DNA of 29,898 bases from an archaeon (GTDB taxonomy: Archaea > Thermoproteota > Nitrososphaeria > Nitrososphaerales > CADDZS01): contig JAKAPU010000013.1 of the NCBI GenBank assembly GCA_021806865.1, positions 1 through 29,898 of the forward strand, read 5' to 3'. A model generated the notes under the pieces. The model made no database searches, was not told the DNA's origin, and worked only from the letters and a program-made list of their open reading frames with translations. Made by a program: the position numbers and the translations under genes. Within the stretch, counting starts at the first letter, position 1; each line of letters begins with the position of its first letter. Shown piece after piece: positions 1 through 7,301 of the stretch.

Positions 1-423
1 CATAGATCGTTTGGAATACGTCTGATTGGAGGTAGATTCATGGAGATGAGATTGGAATGGAAAGCGTATCTGGCATGAGATTAGCTAAGATCGGCTAAAA
101 GCTTGATTTTTGGGATAGGCTCTTAATGCGTTATGCAGATCTCCTGTTCACTCTTGACAGGTTACCACGGAAGCAAAAATTCTCGGCTCTCTGGAATATG
201 TTTCGGTTTACTGAATTTGAAGCGAGAGCTTTGCACTTGGGTAGCAAAAGTACTTCAGTAGACGAAAGAAGTCAGCACAGTACTCCGCAAAATCTAGCGC
301 ATTTGGATTCTTGATATAAGCGTTTTTATTCTTGTTCCAGCCATCTTATCTTGCATTTCAAAAGCAGAACTGGAACTCCATATATATTCGTTCAGCCAAA
401 CAACAGGAGGGTTCCATAATCAT
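1..423. other. Intergenic/leader region, no convincing gene
   Basis: No gene in this stretch can be supported. A 62-codon open frame (126-314) has no ribosome binding site, no recognisable motif and no hydrophobic or domain-like pattern. The right end carries the tatA control signals: an A/T-rich box at about 380-388 and an AGGAGG site at 405-410. The remainder is unassigned and could hold the decayed end of a gene lying left of the window. Confidence 0.5.
380..410 (+). promoter_or_regulatory. tatA promoter box A and Shine-Dalgarno
   Basis: A TATATATT box lies at about 381-388, roughly 40 nt upstream of the tatA ATG at 424. A strong AGGAGG occurs at 405-410, 13 nt from the start, which is a slightly long spacing. 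Together they predict a short-leader transcript starting near 408-412. The box is visible in the sequence; its promoter role is inferred from archaeal box A spacing. Confidence 0.5.
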
Positions 424-750
424 ATGGCTTTAGACGATCCAGTGGTCTGGGTTCTGATAGTAGCCGTAATCGTTTTCCTGTTCGGGGCCAACAAGATTCC
501 TCAAATCGCAAAAGGAATCGGACAAGCTAGAAGAGAATTTGAGATGGCATCCAAAGGAATTACCGACCCTCTTTTGAATGCGACGACACCCACAGTTGCA
601 CAGAGTCCTCCAGGTGCAAATGCAAGCACTCAGACAACAGAAGATCCACTGATAACTGTGGCCAAAAAAGAAGGAATCGAAACCCAAGGAAAAACTAGAG
701 AGCAAATTGCCTCAGAGATTGCATGGAAACTGAAAAAGACTTCCAACTAG
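424..750 (+). CDS. tatA: Sec-independent protein translocase subunit TatA/TatE family
   Basis: This is a pore-type subunit of the twin-arginine system, which moves folded (often cofactor-bearing) proteins across the cytoplasmic membrane. The 108-residue protein shows the family layout. A single N-terminal membrane helix (about residues 7-20) is followed by the Phe-Gly hinge (F20-G21), then an amphipathic helix starting at about residue 24 (KIPQIAKGIGQARREFE). A low-complexity Thr/Pro/Ala linker follows. The C-terminal 35 residues form a separate charged helical segment with a SAP-like look (KKEGIETQGKTREQIA), which simple TatA proteins usually lack. The ATG is supported by an upstream AGGAGG. 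No tatC is in the window. The family call is firm; the TatA versus TatB/E assignment is by similarity only. Confidence 0.9.
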   Translation: MALDDPVVWVLIVAVIVFLFGANKIPQIAKGIGQARREFEMASKGITDPLLNATTPTVAQSPPGANASTQTTEDPLITVAKKEGIETQGKTREQIASEIAWKLKKTSN

Positions 751-1259
751 CAAGTCATTTGACCGTGAGCTCGTAAAGAAAGCTGCTGCTGACTGTGGCG
801 TGTGGCTAGTCTCGCGTGCGATAGTGTTTTTCATGGAATAATAACTAACAAGTTCGTAACAGACGAAAATCCTTCAAGACTGGTAGTGTTCCCAGATCAG
901 CTTCAAGATTGTGATTGGATTCTGATTTGTATCAGATTTCATCAAAGAGCCATAATTACTAACTGTACTGCAAGATGTCAGTGCTTTCAAGTTGTCCCAA
1001 GAAACAATAGATACCGGTCAGAAATGAAGACGAGCAAAATGCTCTAACTCGTTTGAACACGGCCCAAATATATGCTCTGAACATAAACCCCTTCTCACTG
1101 CCTATTCCTAGTTGAAAGGCTTAGAGAGAATAGCGAACTCGATACTAGACTATCGTCGGAAGAAGCTTGCCGCACAAAAGTGATCATCAGTACTGATAAT
1201 CGGATTCCATGTTTTTATCGCATTTCAGCGCATAGAACAATAGGGAAAAGGGAATAGCT
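751..1259. other. Long intergenic region between tatA and the DUF996 gene
   Basis: No gene is supported here. An 81-codon frame (802-1047) has no family signature or ribosome binding site and looks like random sequence. A GTTTTTATCG stretch near 1210-1219 is the best candidate box A for the DUF996 gene that starts at 1260. A weak purine-rich GGGAAAAGGG lies just before that start. No tRNA-like cloverleaf was seen. Confidence 0.45.
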
Positions 1260-1863
1260 ATGGCTACCTTGGCTCAAGCAAAGACCTACGGTGGTGTTGG
1301 ATCAATTCTGGTGCTATTGACTGCGGTACCCTCCGTTGGATGGGTTCTTGGAATTGCTGGTTTCGTTCTGACATTGATTGCAGTGAAATACATCTCAGAC
1401 ATTGTGCAAGACAAGTCGATTTTTGATGATATGCTAATCTCAATCATTCTGGCAATAGCCGGAGTCGTGGTTGGTACTCTTGTGATTCTGGGTAGTGTGT
1501 TTCGCTTCTTAGGATTGCATAATGCATTCGTTCCAGATTTCAATCCGGCCAATGTTCCGACTGGGGACTGGATAGGACTTGCCGCATCCGTGATCGTTGG
1601 GCTTGCTGCGATTTGGGCGCTGCTTGTGGTATCAGCAGTATTCCTGAGACGAAGCTACAGCACGATAGCCTCAAAGTTGAATGTGGGAATGTTTGGAACT
1701 ACGGGCACGATTTATCTCATAGGTGCTGCGACAACAATTCTTGCAGGGGGGGGTCATCTTGTTATTCGTGGCGCAGATCCTGCTTGCGGTTGCCTTCTTC
1801 TCGATAGAGGAGAGGACTCCTGGAGCTACACAAGTTCAGCCAGTCCCTGCAAGCCATCCTTGA
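1260..1863 (+). pseudogene. DUF996-family integral membrane protein, single-base frameshift in a G8 run
   Basis: This is an uncharacterised multi-pass membrane protein resembling the DUF996 family (opening MATLAQAKTYGGVGSILVLL, with several hydrophobic helices at about residues 10-38, 55-80, 100-130 and 145-165). After residue 164 the frame stops looking like a membrane protein and becomes polar. The break is at a run of eight Gs (1746-1753). Reading seven Gs instead moves into the frame that encodes a last hydrophobic helix (ILLFVAQILLAVAFFSIEER) and a short Pro-rich tail. It then stops at TGA 1861-1863, just before the next gene at 1879. Without the correction, the frame runs on to 2018 and overlaps the next gene. 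The cause could be a sequencing homopolymer error, a genuine mutation, or phase variation/slippage. The function of the family is unknown. Confidence 0.8.
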
Positions 1864-1878
1864 TTAAAGCAGACTGCG

Positions 1879-2400
1879 GTGTCCATGTTGGAGAAGATAC
1901 CACGGGGGGCACCGAAAATCATGGCAGGAAAAGCTGGAGGACAAAAAGGTCTTCCAAAGACTTTGAAGTTAGAGAGAAATTTTCCATGCTACAACGCGCT
2001 GCACAAGATGGGTGTTGAGCTTGGAGAGAGCGTAGTTTTGGTTAACCCGAGCGAAGTTGTTGAAGTGATGAAGCGCGTACCACAAGGAAAGCTCGTAACG
2101 ATCAACGAGACTTGCAGAGAGATAGCACACAGACATAGAGTCAAAGGCTGCTGTTCTCTCACAACAGGAATCTTCATCATGATAGCGGCTAACGCTGCCG
2201 AAGAAGCAAAGGCGCAAGGAAAGACTCTGGATATACCATATTGGAGGACTCTCAAATCAAACGGCTTCCTGAATGAAAAGTATCCAGGAGGTGCTGAAGC
2301 TCAAAAGAAGCTGCTAGAGAATGAGGGATTCAGAATGGCCAAGCGAGGCAAGAAGTACTCAGTTGAGGATTATGAAAATTACCTATGGCTCAGTGCCTGA
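1879..2400 (+). CDS. MGMT-fold protein lacking the acceptor cysteine (alkyltransferase-like)
   Basis: The second half matches the DNA-binding domain of O6-alkylguanine-DNA alkyltransferases. A winged-helix entry VPQGKLVTI is at about residues 68-75. The active-site loop IPYWR (119-123) replaces the classical PCHR. The family tail with GG and LLENEGF follows (137-151). The acceptor Cys position is occupied by an aromatic residue, so methyl transfer is not expected. Alkyltransferase-like proteins of this kind bind O6-alkylguanine and hand it to other repair systems, but the role here is inference. The N-terminal 50 residues are basic and Gly/Lys rich. The start is GTG 1879 or ATG 1885. The gene lies 15 nt after the repaired end of the DUF996 gene, suggesting co-transcription. 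Its last 11 bases overlap the convergent amidohydrolase gene. Confidence 0.75.
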   Translation: MSMLEKIPRGAPKIMAGKAGGQKGLPKTLKLERNFPCYNALHKMGVELGESVVLVNPSEVVEVMKRVPQGKLVTINETCREIAHRHRVKGCCSLTTGIFIMIAANAAEEAKAQGKTLDIPYWRTLKSNGFLNEKYPGGAEAQKKLLENEGFRMAKRGKKYSVEDYENYLWLSA

Positions 2401-3415
2401 CTGATTCAAGAAGTCTCTCAAAGTTCTCATGGTAAATGGCGCGAAGCTGTTCCTTATCCTCAATGGCACTCTCTAAACTGTCTCTGGCTTCCTTTATGCC
2501 CCACTCGAATGGGAAATCTGTGCCGAACATTATTCTATCCATTCCGAAGAACTCTGTGCCCAGTCTTAGAGCACCGTCGTCGTACGAGATCGAGTCTGCG
2601 TACAGTGCGCTGCGAATCTTCTTCGTTGGCGGTTCGGAGAGGTTGCCCTTGGATTCAGGGAATTTTTTCCAGGCTGTATCTATCCTTCCTCGGAGGTACG
2701 GCAGGTTTCCTCCTAGGTGTGCTGTCAGTATCCGGAGACTAGGGTACTTCTCGAACAGCCCAGCATATGCCATCTTTAACACGCAGGTGGTCGTCTCGAA
2801 GGTGTATCCAATCGAGCGAACAAACCCGTAGTCTTTGAGTTTGTCTCCGCCTAGTGGAGCAGTTGGGTGAAGGAATACTACTGCCCGTTTTCTTGCTGCT
2901 GCTTCAAAAACAAGGTCAAACTTCGGGTCGGAAAGATGTGTTCCTCCGACATTCGTGCCTATTATGGCACCGCAGAGTCCAAGCTCATCCACGGCGCGCA
3001 CAAGCTCTTCCGCTGCGTCTTCAGGAGAAAGCAAAGGAAGAGTCGCAAGTCCCAAGAACCTGCCTTTCGAATCTCTAGCTATTGTGCTTATTTCTTCGTT
3101 TATCATTCGCGAACATCTTAGAGCAAGGTCGATTGTCGGAAAGACATCAGTCCACGGATTCGTTGCTGAGACAAGTTGTGTGGTGACGCCGAACCTATCC
3201 ATCTCTTTAAGCCTGAAATCCAGATCCACAAAAGAATCCGGAACCTTGTGTGTGAGCTTCTCGTTGAACTGGATTACTCGGGAGCCGTCCGCAGATGTAT
3301 TTACGAGTGGATAATTCGTCCGACTTGCCAATTCCTTTAGAAATTTTTTCGTGTATATGTGAGCGTGGACATCGATGACTTTTTCGGTAAACAAGGTTGG
3401 TATGATTTGCAGCAA
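2390..3415 (-). CDS. Amidohydrolase 2 family protein (ACMSD/decarboxylase-like metal enzyme)
   Basis: This is a TIM-barrel metal-dependent hydrolase or decarboxylase of the group containing 2-amino-3-carboxymuconate-6-semialdehyde decarboxylase and related aromatic-acid decarboxylases. Visible ligands are HAH at residues 17-19, H183 (FLHPTAP), H233 (LTAHLGGNLPYLRGR) and D300 (FGTDFPFEW), in the family order. At 341 residues it has the usual length. The true substrate is unknown; members act on carboxylated aromatic ring-cleavage products and resorcylate-type acids. The TTG start at 3415 is uncertain, and a second TTG (residue 8) lies just before the first strand. It is transcribed divergently from the OsmC-like gene with about 70 bp between them, and converges on the MGMT-like gene. 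Confidence 0.85.
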   Translation of the reverse strand: MLQIIPTLFTEKVIDVHAHIYTKKFLKELASRTNYPLVNTSADGSRVIQFNEKLTHKVPDSFVDLDFRLKEMDRFGVTTQLVSATNPWTDVFPTIDLALRCSRMINEEISTIARDSKGRFLGLATLPLLSPEDAAEELVRAVDELGLCGAIIGTNVGGTHLSDPKFDLVFEAAARKRAVVFLHPTAPLGGDKLKDYGFVRSIGYTFETTTCVLKMAYAGLFEKYPSLRILTAHLGGNLPYLRGRIDTAWKKFPESKGNLSEPPTKKIRSALYADSISYDDGALRLGTEFFGMDRIMFGTDFPFEWGIKEARDSLESAIEDKEQLRAIYHENFERLLESVRH

Positions 3416-3452
3416 ATCCCAGAGCGTAAAAAGAAATTGCCCACCCTAGGTA

Positions 3453-3474
3453 GAAATATTAACGAGCAGGTGAC
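3453..3474 (+). promoter_or_regulatory. Promoter and SD for the OsmC / 2-oxoacid dehydrogenase operon
   Basis: AAATATTA (about 3454-3461) sits about 28 nt before the ATG at 3486, at box A distance for a short-leader or leaderless transcript. AGGTGACC (3467-3474) resembles the anti-SD complement with an 11 nt spacing. This is the only good promoter candidate ahead of the operon running to 8336. Confidence 0.5.
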
Positions 3475-3485
3475 CTGTTTGGAAC

Positions 3486-4052
3486 ATGAAAGTGAACAAG
3501 GACCTATCTCCAGGTCTAGTTGAATACATCTCCAACCGAAAGAAGAACACGGACAAGGCCAAGATGGCCGGAACCATCAGAGTCGATTTGAAGCACGTCG
3601 AACACTTGCACTTTCATGGCATCGCAAAGGAAGGTGGAAATTTCACTGTGGATATCGACGAACCGCCCGAGCGAAGTGGCTACGGCTCAGGTCCTACGCC
3701 GCTTAACTACTTCTTAATTGGAGCTGGCTCCTGCCTAACGATGCAGTGGGCAAAGATAGCTGCAATAGAAGATCTCAAAGTGGACAATCTCTCGGCTATT
3801 GTAAGAGGCCACACCGATCGTAGGATAGATGGTTATTTCACGGATTTCATCTTCGACCTCTACATGGATGGCACGGAGACAAAAGAAAGGATCATCGAAG
3901 TTGCAAAAGAGGGAGAACGCCTTTGCTTTGCTCACAACACACTCAAGAGGGCAGTGCCAGTAACGACCAACATTTTCTACAATGGTGAACGCATCCTCTC
4001 GACGACTTCAGGGCCAGAAGAACAAGCACGCACGCCCATGCCGAAAGCCTAA
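3486..4052 (+). CDS. OsmC/Ohr family thiol peroxidase-like protein
   Basis: The OsmC fold reduces organic hydroperoxides, using a pair of cysteines re-reduced by a dithiol donor. In the Ohr branch that donor is a lipoylated protein. The 188-residue product has the two conserved cysteines: C83 in GAGSCLTMQW at the start of the central helix, and C147 in LCFAHNTLKRAVPV. The typical P-T-P-L-N-Y-F substrate-loop segment is at 70-76. About 30 residues at the N-terminus are extra. It is the first gene of an operon with E1 alpha 31 nt downstream. Linkage to a lipoyl-bearing E2 is notable because Ohr enzymes can draw electrons from lipoyl domains; that functional link is inference. Confidence 0.85.
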   Translation: MKVNKDLSPGLVEYISNRKKNTDKAKMAGTIRVDLKHVEHLHFHGIAKEGGNFTVDIDEPPERSGYGSGPTPLNYFLIGAGSCLTMQWAKIAAIEDLKVDNLSAIVRGHTDRRIDGYFTDFIFDLYMDGTETKERIIEVAKEGERLCFAHNTLKRAVPVTTNIFYNGERILSTTSGPEEQARTPMPKA

Positions 4053-4083
4053 TCTTTCTATTGTAGCGTGGGTTGAGCGTAAG

Positions 4084-5073
4084 ATGGCCAACCAGAGCGC
4101 TAATTTTCAGGACGTGCAACCGGACACCCTAGTGAGACTCTACGAGAAGATGGTGCTCCTCAGAAGGTTTGAGGAAAAGGTAGCCGAGGTGTACATGGCT
4201 GGATTGATACCAGGCCTTGCTCACCCCTACATCGGGGAGGAAGCAGTGGCGGTCGGGATTTGCGACGTACTTAGGCAGACAGATTACATCATTAGCAACC
4301 ACAGGGGCCATGGGCATAGCATTGCCAAAGGCATAGATCCGCGAGAAATTATGGCAGAGCTTATGGGAAAGAAGACCGGAGTCGTTGGTGGTCTTGGTGG
4401 CTCGATGCACGCGGCCGACATGGAGAAGGGAGTGATTTTTTCGACAGCGATTGTGGGAGGAGGGATTCCGATTGCGACTGGTGTCGGAATGAAGTTCAAG
4501 ATAACCGGCGAGGATGGCGTCTGCGCTTGTTTCTTTGGCGATGGTGCTTCAAACATTGGAAGTTTCCACGAAGGAATCAATATGGCTGCGATATGGAAGC
4601 TTCCAGTAATCTTTGTTTGTGAGAATAATTTCTACGCTACCTCCATGCCGCAGCAAAAGGCTACAGGCTCTAATACAATCGCGGACAGAGGAATTGCGTA
4701 CGGCATTTCAGGAGTGCTGGTTGATGGTATGGACGTACTCAAGGTGAGACGCGCAGCGCAGGATGCAGTGGAAAGAGCAAGGAAGGGTGAAGGACCATCT
4801 CTACTTGAGTGTAGGACATATCGCTTCAAGGGTCACGGAGTCTACGATACTGGTCTCGCCTATAGGACGAAGGAAGAGGTCTCTGAATGGCAGGTGCGCG
4901 ACCCTATAACTCAACTCGGAAGGAAACTGATCGCGGATTCTATATTGAAACCATCAGAGATCGACGCAATAGACAAAAAGGCTATCAAGACTGCCGAAGA
5001 CTCTGTCGAGTACGCTAAGAGAAGCCCGTACCCGTCGCAGGAAGATGTGGACCGCCTAACTTACGTTGATTAA
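4084..5073 (+). CDS. 2-oxoacid dehydrogenase E1 component, alpha subunit (pyruvate/acetoin type)
   Basis: This is the thiamine-diphosphate enzyme that decarboxylates a 2-oxoacid, or cleaves acetoin, and passes the acyl group to lipoyl-E2. I start it at ATG 4084 (MANQSANFQD), because the 34 upstream codons of the open frame overlap osmC and look unrelated. Key residues are the entry HRGHGHSIAKG (73-83), GGSMH (105-109), and the ThDP motif from GDG (152-154) to NN (181-182). The conserved YRFKGHG comes later. The 329 residues match the usual length of alpha subunits. The GGSMH and HRGHGH pattern is close to AcoA-type E1 alpha, so acetoin is a real alternative to pyruvate or branched-chain 2-oxoacids. 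The E1 beta gene follows after about 20 nt. Confidence 0.92.
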   Translation: MANQSANFQDVQPDTLVRLYEKMVLLRRFEEKVAEVYMAGLIPGLAHPYIGEEAVAVGICDVLRQTDYIISNHRGHGHSIAKGIDPREIMAELMGKKTGVVGGLGGSMHAADMEKGVIFSTAIVGGGIPIATGVGMKFKITGEDGVCACFFGDGASNIGSFHEGINMAAIWKLPVIFVCENNFYATSMPQQKATGSNTIADRGIAYGISGVLVDGMDVLKVRRAAQDAVERARKGEGPSLLECRTYRFKGHGVYDTGLAYRTKEEVSEWQVRDPITQLGRKLIADSILKPSEIDAIDKKAIKTAEDSVEYAKRSPYPSQEDVDRLTYVD

Positions 5074-5093
5074 ACTTAGTGGAGATCTTGGAC

Positions 5094-6074
5094 ATGGCGA
5101 CCAGAGAAATCACATATTCAGAAGCACTGAGGGAAGCACTTCTTGAGGAAATGAGAAGCGACAAGCGCGTGATGGTGATGGGCGAGGATGTCGGTGTATA
5201 CGACGGCGTCTTCAAAGTCACAAAGGGCTTTTTGAAGGAATTCGGAGAGGCACGTGTGAGAGATACTCCAATCTCCGAAAACGCTATTGCGGGCGCTGGA
5301 CTGGGCGCAGCCATAGCGGGACTGAAACCAGTCGTGGAAATAATGTACATGGATTTTATCAATGAAGCAAGCGATCAGATAGTCAACCACGTACCCAAAG
5401 TCCACTTCATGTCCGGTGGCAAACTCACGGCACCAGTCGTAATCAGAACACAGTTCAGCCTTGGAAGATCCACCGGAGCTCAGCACAGTCAAATGATGGC
5501 CTCTTTTTTCATGAATACGCCGGGAATCAAGATTGCAATTCCATCAACCCCTTATGATGCGAAAGGTCTATTGAAAACTTCAATCCGTGGCAACGATCCT
5601 GTTTTGTTCATCGAATGCGGACAGCTCTACACGACAAAGGGGCCCGTACCAGAGGAAGAGTACACCATACCATTCGGCTCGGCGGACGTGAAAAGGGAAG
5701 GATCCGATGTCACGATAATAGGGATCTCAAACATGGTTCTGAAGGCGCTTTCTGCTGCTGATACACTGAAGAAAGAGCACGGAATAAGTGCGGAAGTCAT
5801 CGATCCCAGAACGCTTGCTCCGCTTGACAGGAAGGCACTGGTCGTATCGCTCAAGAAAACTGGGAGAGTCGTAACCGTCGAGCCAGCGCCAAAGACTTCT
5901 GGAGTAGGGGCCGAGTTATCTGCAACGTTGATGGAGGAGGGATTCGACTGGCTGGATGCTCCTGTGACTAGAGTCGCGTGCCCTGACACTCCAGCTCCTT
6001 TTTCACCTCCATTGCAGGATGCCTACGTTCCAAACGAGAAGAAGATCATCGAAGCAGTGAAGAGTGTCGTATAG
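5094..6074 (+). CDS. 2-oxoacid dehydrogenase E1 component, beta subunit
   Basis: This is the partner of the preceding E1 alpha; the two form an alpha2beta2 ThDP enzyme. ATG 5094 (MATREITYSEALREAL) is preferred over GTG 5079, because GGAGAT at 5081-5086 lies 7 nt upstream of the ATG and the protein then begins exactly as the family does. Visible signatures are GEDVGVYDGVFKVTKG, then the ENAIAGAGLGAA segment lining the cofactor site, EIMYMDF, and the C-terminal transketolase domain with VIDPRTLAPLD. The length of 326 residues is normal. It is encoded 20 nt after E1 alpha and 8 nt before E2, indicating one operon. Confidence 0.93.
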   Translation: MATREITYSEALREALLEEMRSDKRVMVMGEDVGVYDGVFKVTKGFLKEFGEARVRDTPISENAIAGAGLGAAIAGLKPVVEIMYMDFINEASDQIVNHVPKVHFMSGGKLTAPVVIRTQFSLGRSTGAQHSQMMASFFMNTPGIKIAIPSTPYDAKGLLKTSIRGNDPVLFIECGQLYTTKGPVPEEEYTIPFGSADVKREGSDVTIIGISNMVLKALSAADTLKKEHGISAEVIDPRTLAPLDRKALVVSLKKTGRVVTVEPAPKTSGVGAELSATLMEEGFDWLDAPVTRVACPDTPAPFSPPLQDAYVPNEKKIIEAVKSVV

Positions 6075-6082
6075 GTCGAAGC

Positions 6083-7285
6083 TTGACATTGAAAGAAATC
6101 CTAATGCCTCGGTTTGACCCCGAGATGAAATCCGGCAAAGTGGTCGAGTGGCTGAAGAAAGAGGGAGACAAAATCGCAAAGGGGGAACCAATCGTAAGGA
6201 TAGATACTGAGAAAGTCTCCATCGATATAGAATCACCAGCTGAGGGAACGCTTGCAAAGATAATTGTCAATCCACCAGCTGAAGTTCCAGTTGGAATCGC
6301 TCTTGGCACGATAGCTGAGGAGGGCGAAGCGGTAGAAGGAAAGCAGCCCACAGGGCCAGCAATATCGAAGGTGGAGGCTCCTATAATTCAAGCAAGCAAG
6401 CCGCAACCTGCGGTTCCAGAGGAGAAGACAAGTCAACGGGAAAACTGGGTTAGGGCGTCCCCGTCTGCAAGACGTGCAGCCAGAGAGCTTGGAGTAGATC
6501 TGAAACAGGTAGGGGGAACGGGACCGCTGGGTCGAGTCACAAGCAAGGATGTTCAGAAATTTGCCGAAACTCCACAAGCAAGGTCTGTACCTGCGCAGCC
6601 CGAAGCTGTTACGACTGAGGCAAAACCTGTCAAAGTAGTACCTTTGACCTCTATGAGGTCAACCATCGCAGAGAGGATGACTCAGAGCTGGACGCAGATT
6701 CCACAGGTTCCTCTTTTTGTAGACGTGAAGCTTGTGGAAGCTGAGAAATTCAGGGCTGCACTCGAAAAGCTGATTGGAAAACGCGTTTCTTTTACTGCGA
6801 TAGTCACCAAGGCGGTTGCTAGCGCTCTCAGGGCATTCCCTGACATCAACTGCAGGTTTGAGAACGGTGAGATGCACCTCTTCGAAGATGTTGACGTTTC
6901 CATAGCGGTTGCACTTGACTCTGGTCTAATCACTCCTGTCGTAAGGAATGCAAACAAGAAGACTGCTTCAGAGATATCTGCCGAAATCGAAGATCTGGCA
7001 ACAAGAGCGAGGTCTGGACGGCTTACTCCTTCGGAGGTAAGAGGCGGCACTACGTCGGTTTCTAGCTTAGGGGGTTTTGGTGTAGACATGTTCATCCCGA
7101 TAATCAACCCACCGCAGGTCTCTATAATCGGGGCAGGGCAGGTCAGGAAAGACGGTCACGACAATCCATACATGACTCTGACGCTAGTGTTTGACCACAG
7201 GGTCACCGATGGAGCTAGGGCAGCCCAGCTACTGCAAAAAATCAAGGACTATATCGAGAGTCCTTACCTTCTCCAGATGGGTTGA
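6083..7285 (+). CDS. Dihydrolipoamide acyltransferase, E2 component of 2-oxoacid dehydrogenase
   Basis: This is the core acyltransferase, which accepts the acyl group on a swinging lipoyl arm and passes it to CoA. Domains in order: one lipoyl domain (residues 4-80) with the lipoylated lysine K44 in DTEKVSID; an Ala/Pro linker; a peripheral subunit-binding domain (about 123-160, RASPSARRAARELGVD) that normally docks E1 or E3; a second linker; and the catalytic domain (about 184-400) ending in the active-site DHRVTDG (371-377, with H372 and D376). The start is TTG 6083 or TTG 6089; no ATG gives a complete lipoyl domain. The 400-residue size with a single lipoyl domain fits archaeal and Gram-positive E2s. 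No lipoate ligase or E3 gene is seen nearby. Confidence 0.93.
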   Translation: MTLKEILMPRFDPEMKSGKVVEWLKKEGDKIAKGEPIVRIDTEKVSIDIESPAEGTLAKIIVNPPAEVPVGIALGTIAEEGEAVEGKQPTGPAISKVEAPIIQASKPQPAVPEEKTSQRENWVRASPSARRAARELGVDLKQVGGTGPLGRVTSKDVQKFAETPQARSVPAQPEAVTTEAKPVKVVPLTSMRSTIAERMTQSWTQIPQVPLFVDVKLVEAEKFRAALEKLIGKRVSFTAIVTKAVASALRAFPDINCRFENGEMHLFEDVDVSIAVALDSGLITPVVRNANKKTASEISAEIEDLATRARSGRLTPSEVRGGTTSVSSLGGFGVDMFIPIINPPQVSIIGAGQVRKDGHDNPYMTLTLVFDHRVTDGARAAQLLQKIKDYIESPYLLQMG

Positions 7286-7301
7286 AGTAGTGAGTAAGCA
7301 G

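Noticed and set aside
126..314. Open frame of 62 codons before tatA
   Set aside because: No ribosome binding site, no motif, no coding-like composition; treated as chance.
802..1047. Open frame of 81 codons between tatA and the DUF996 gene
   Set aside because: No recognisable family or start signal, and residue pattern looks random.
1864..2018. Polar C-terminal tail of the uncorrected DUF996 frame
   Set aside because: It arises only from the extra G and overlaps the MGMT-like gene in another frame.
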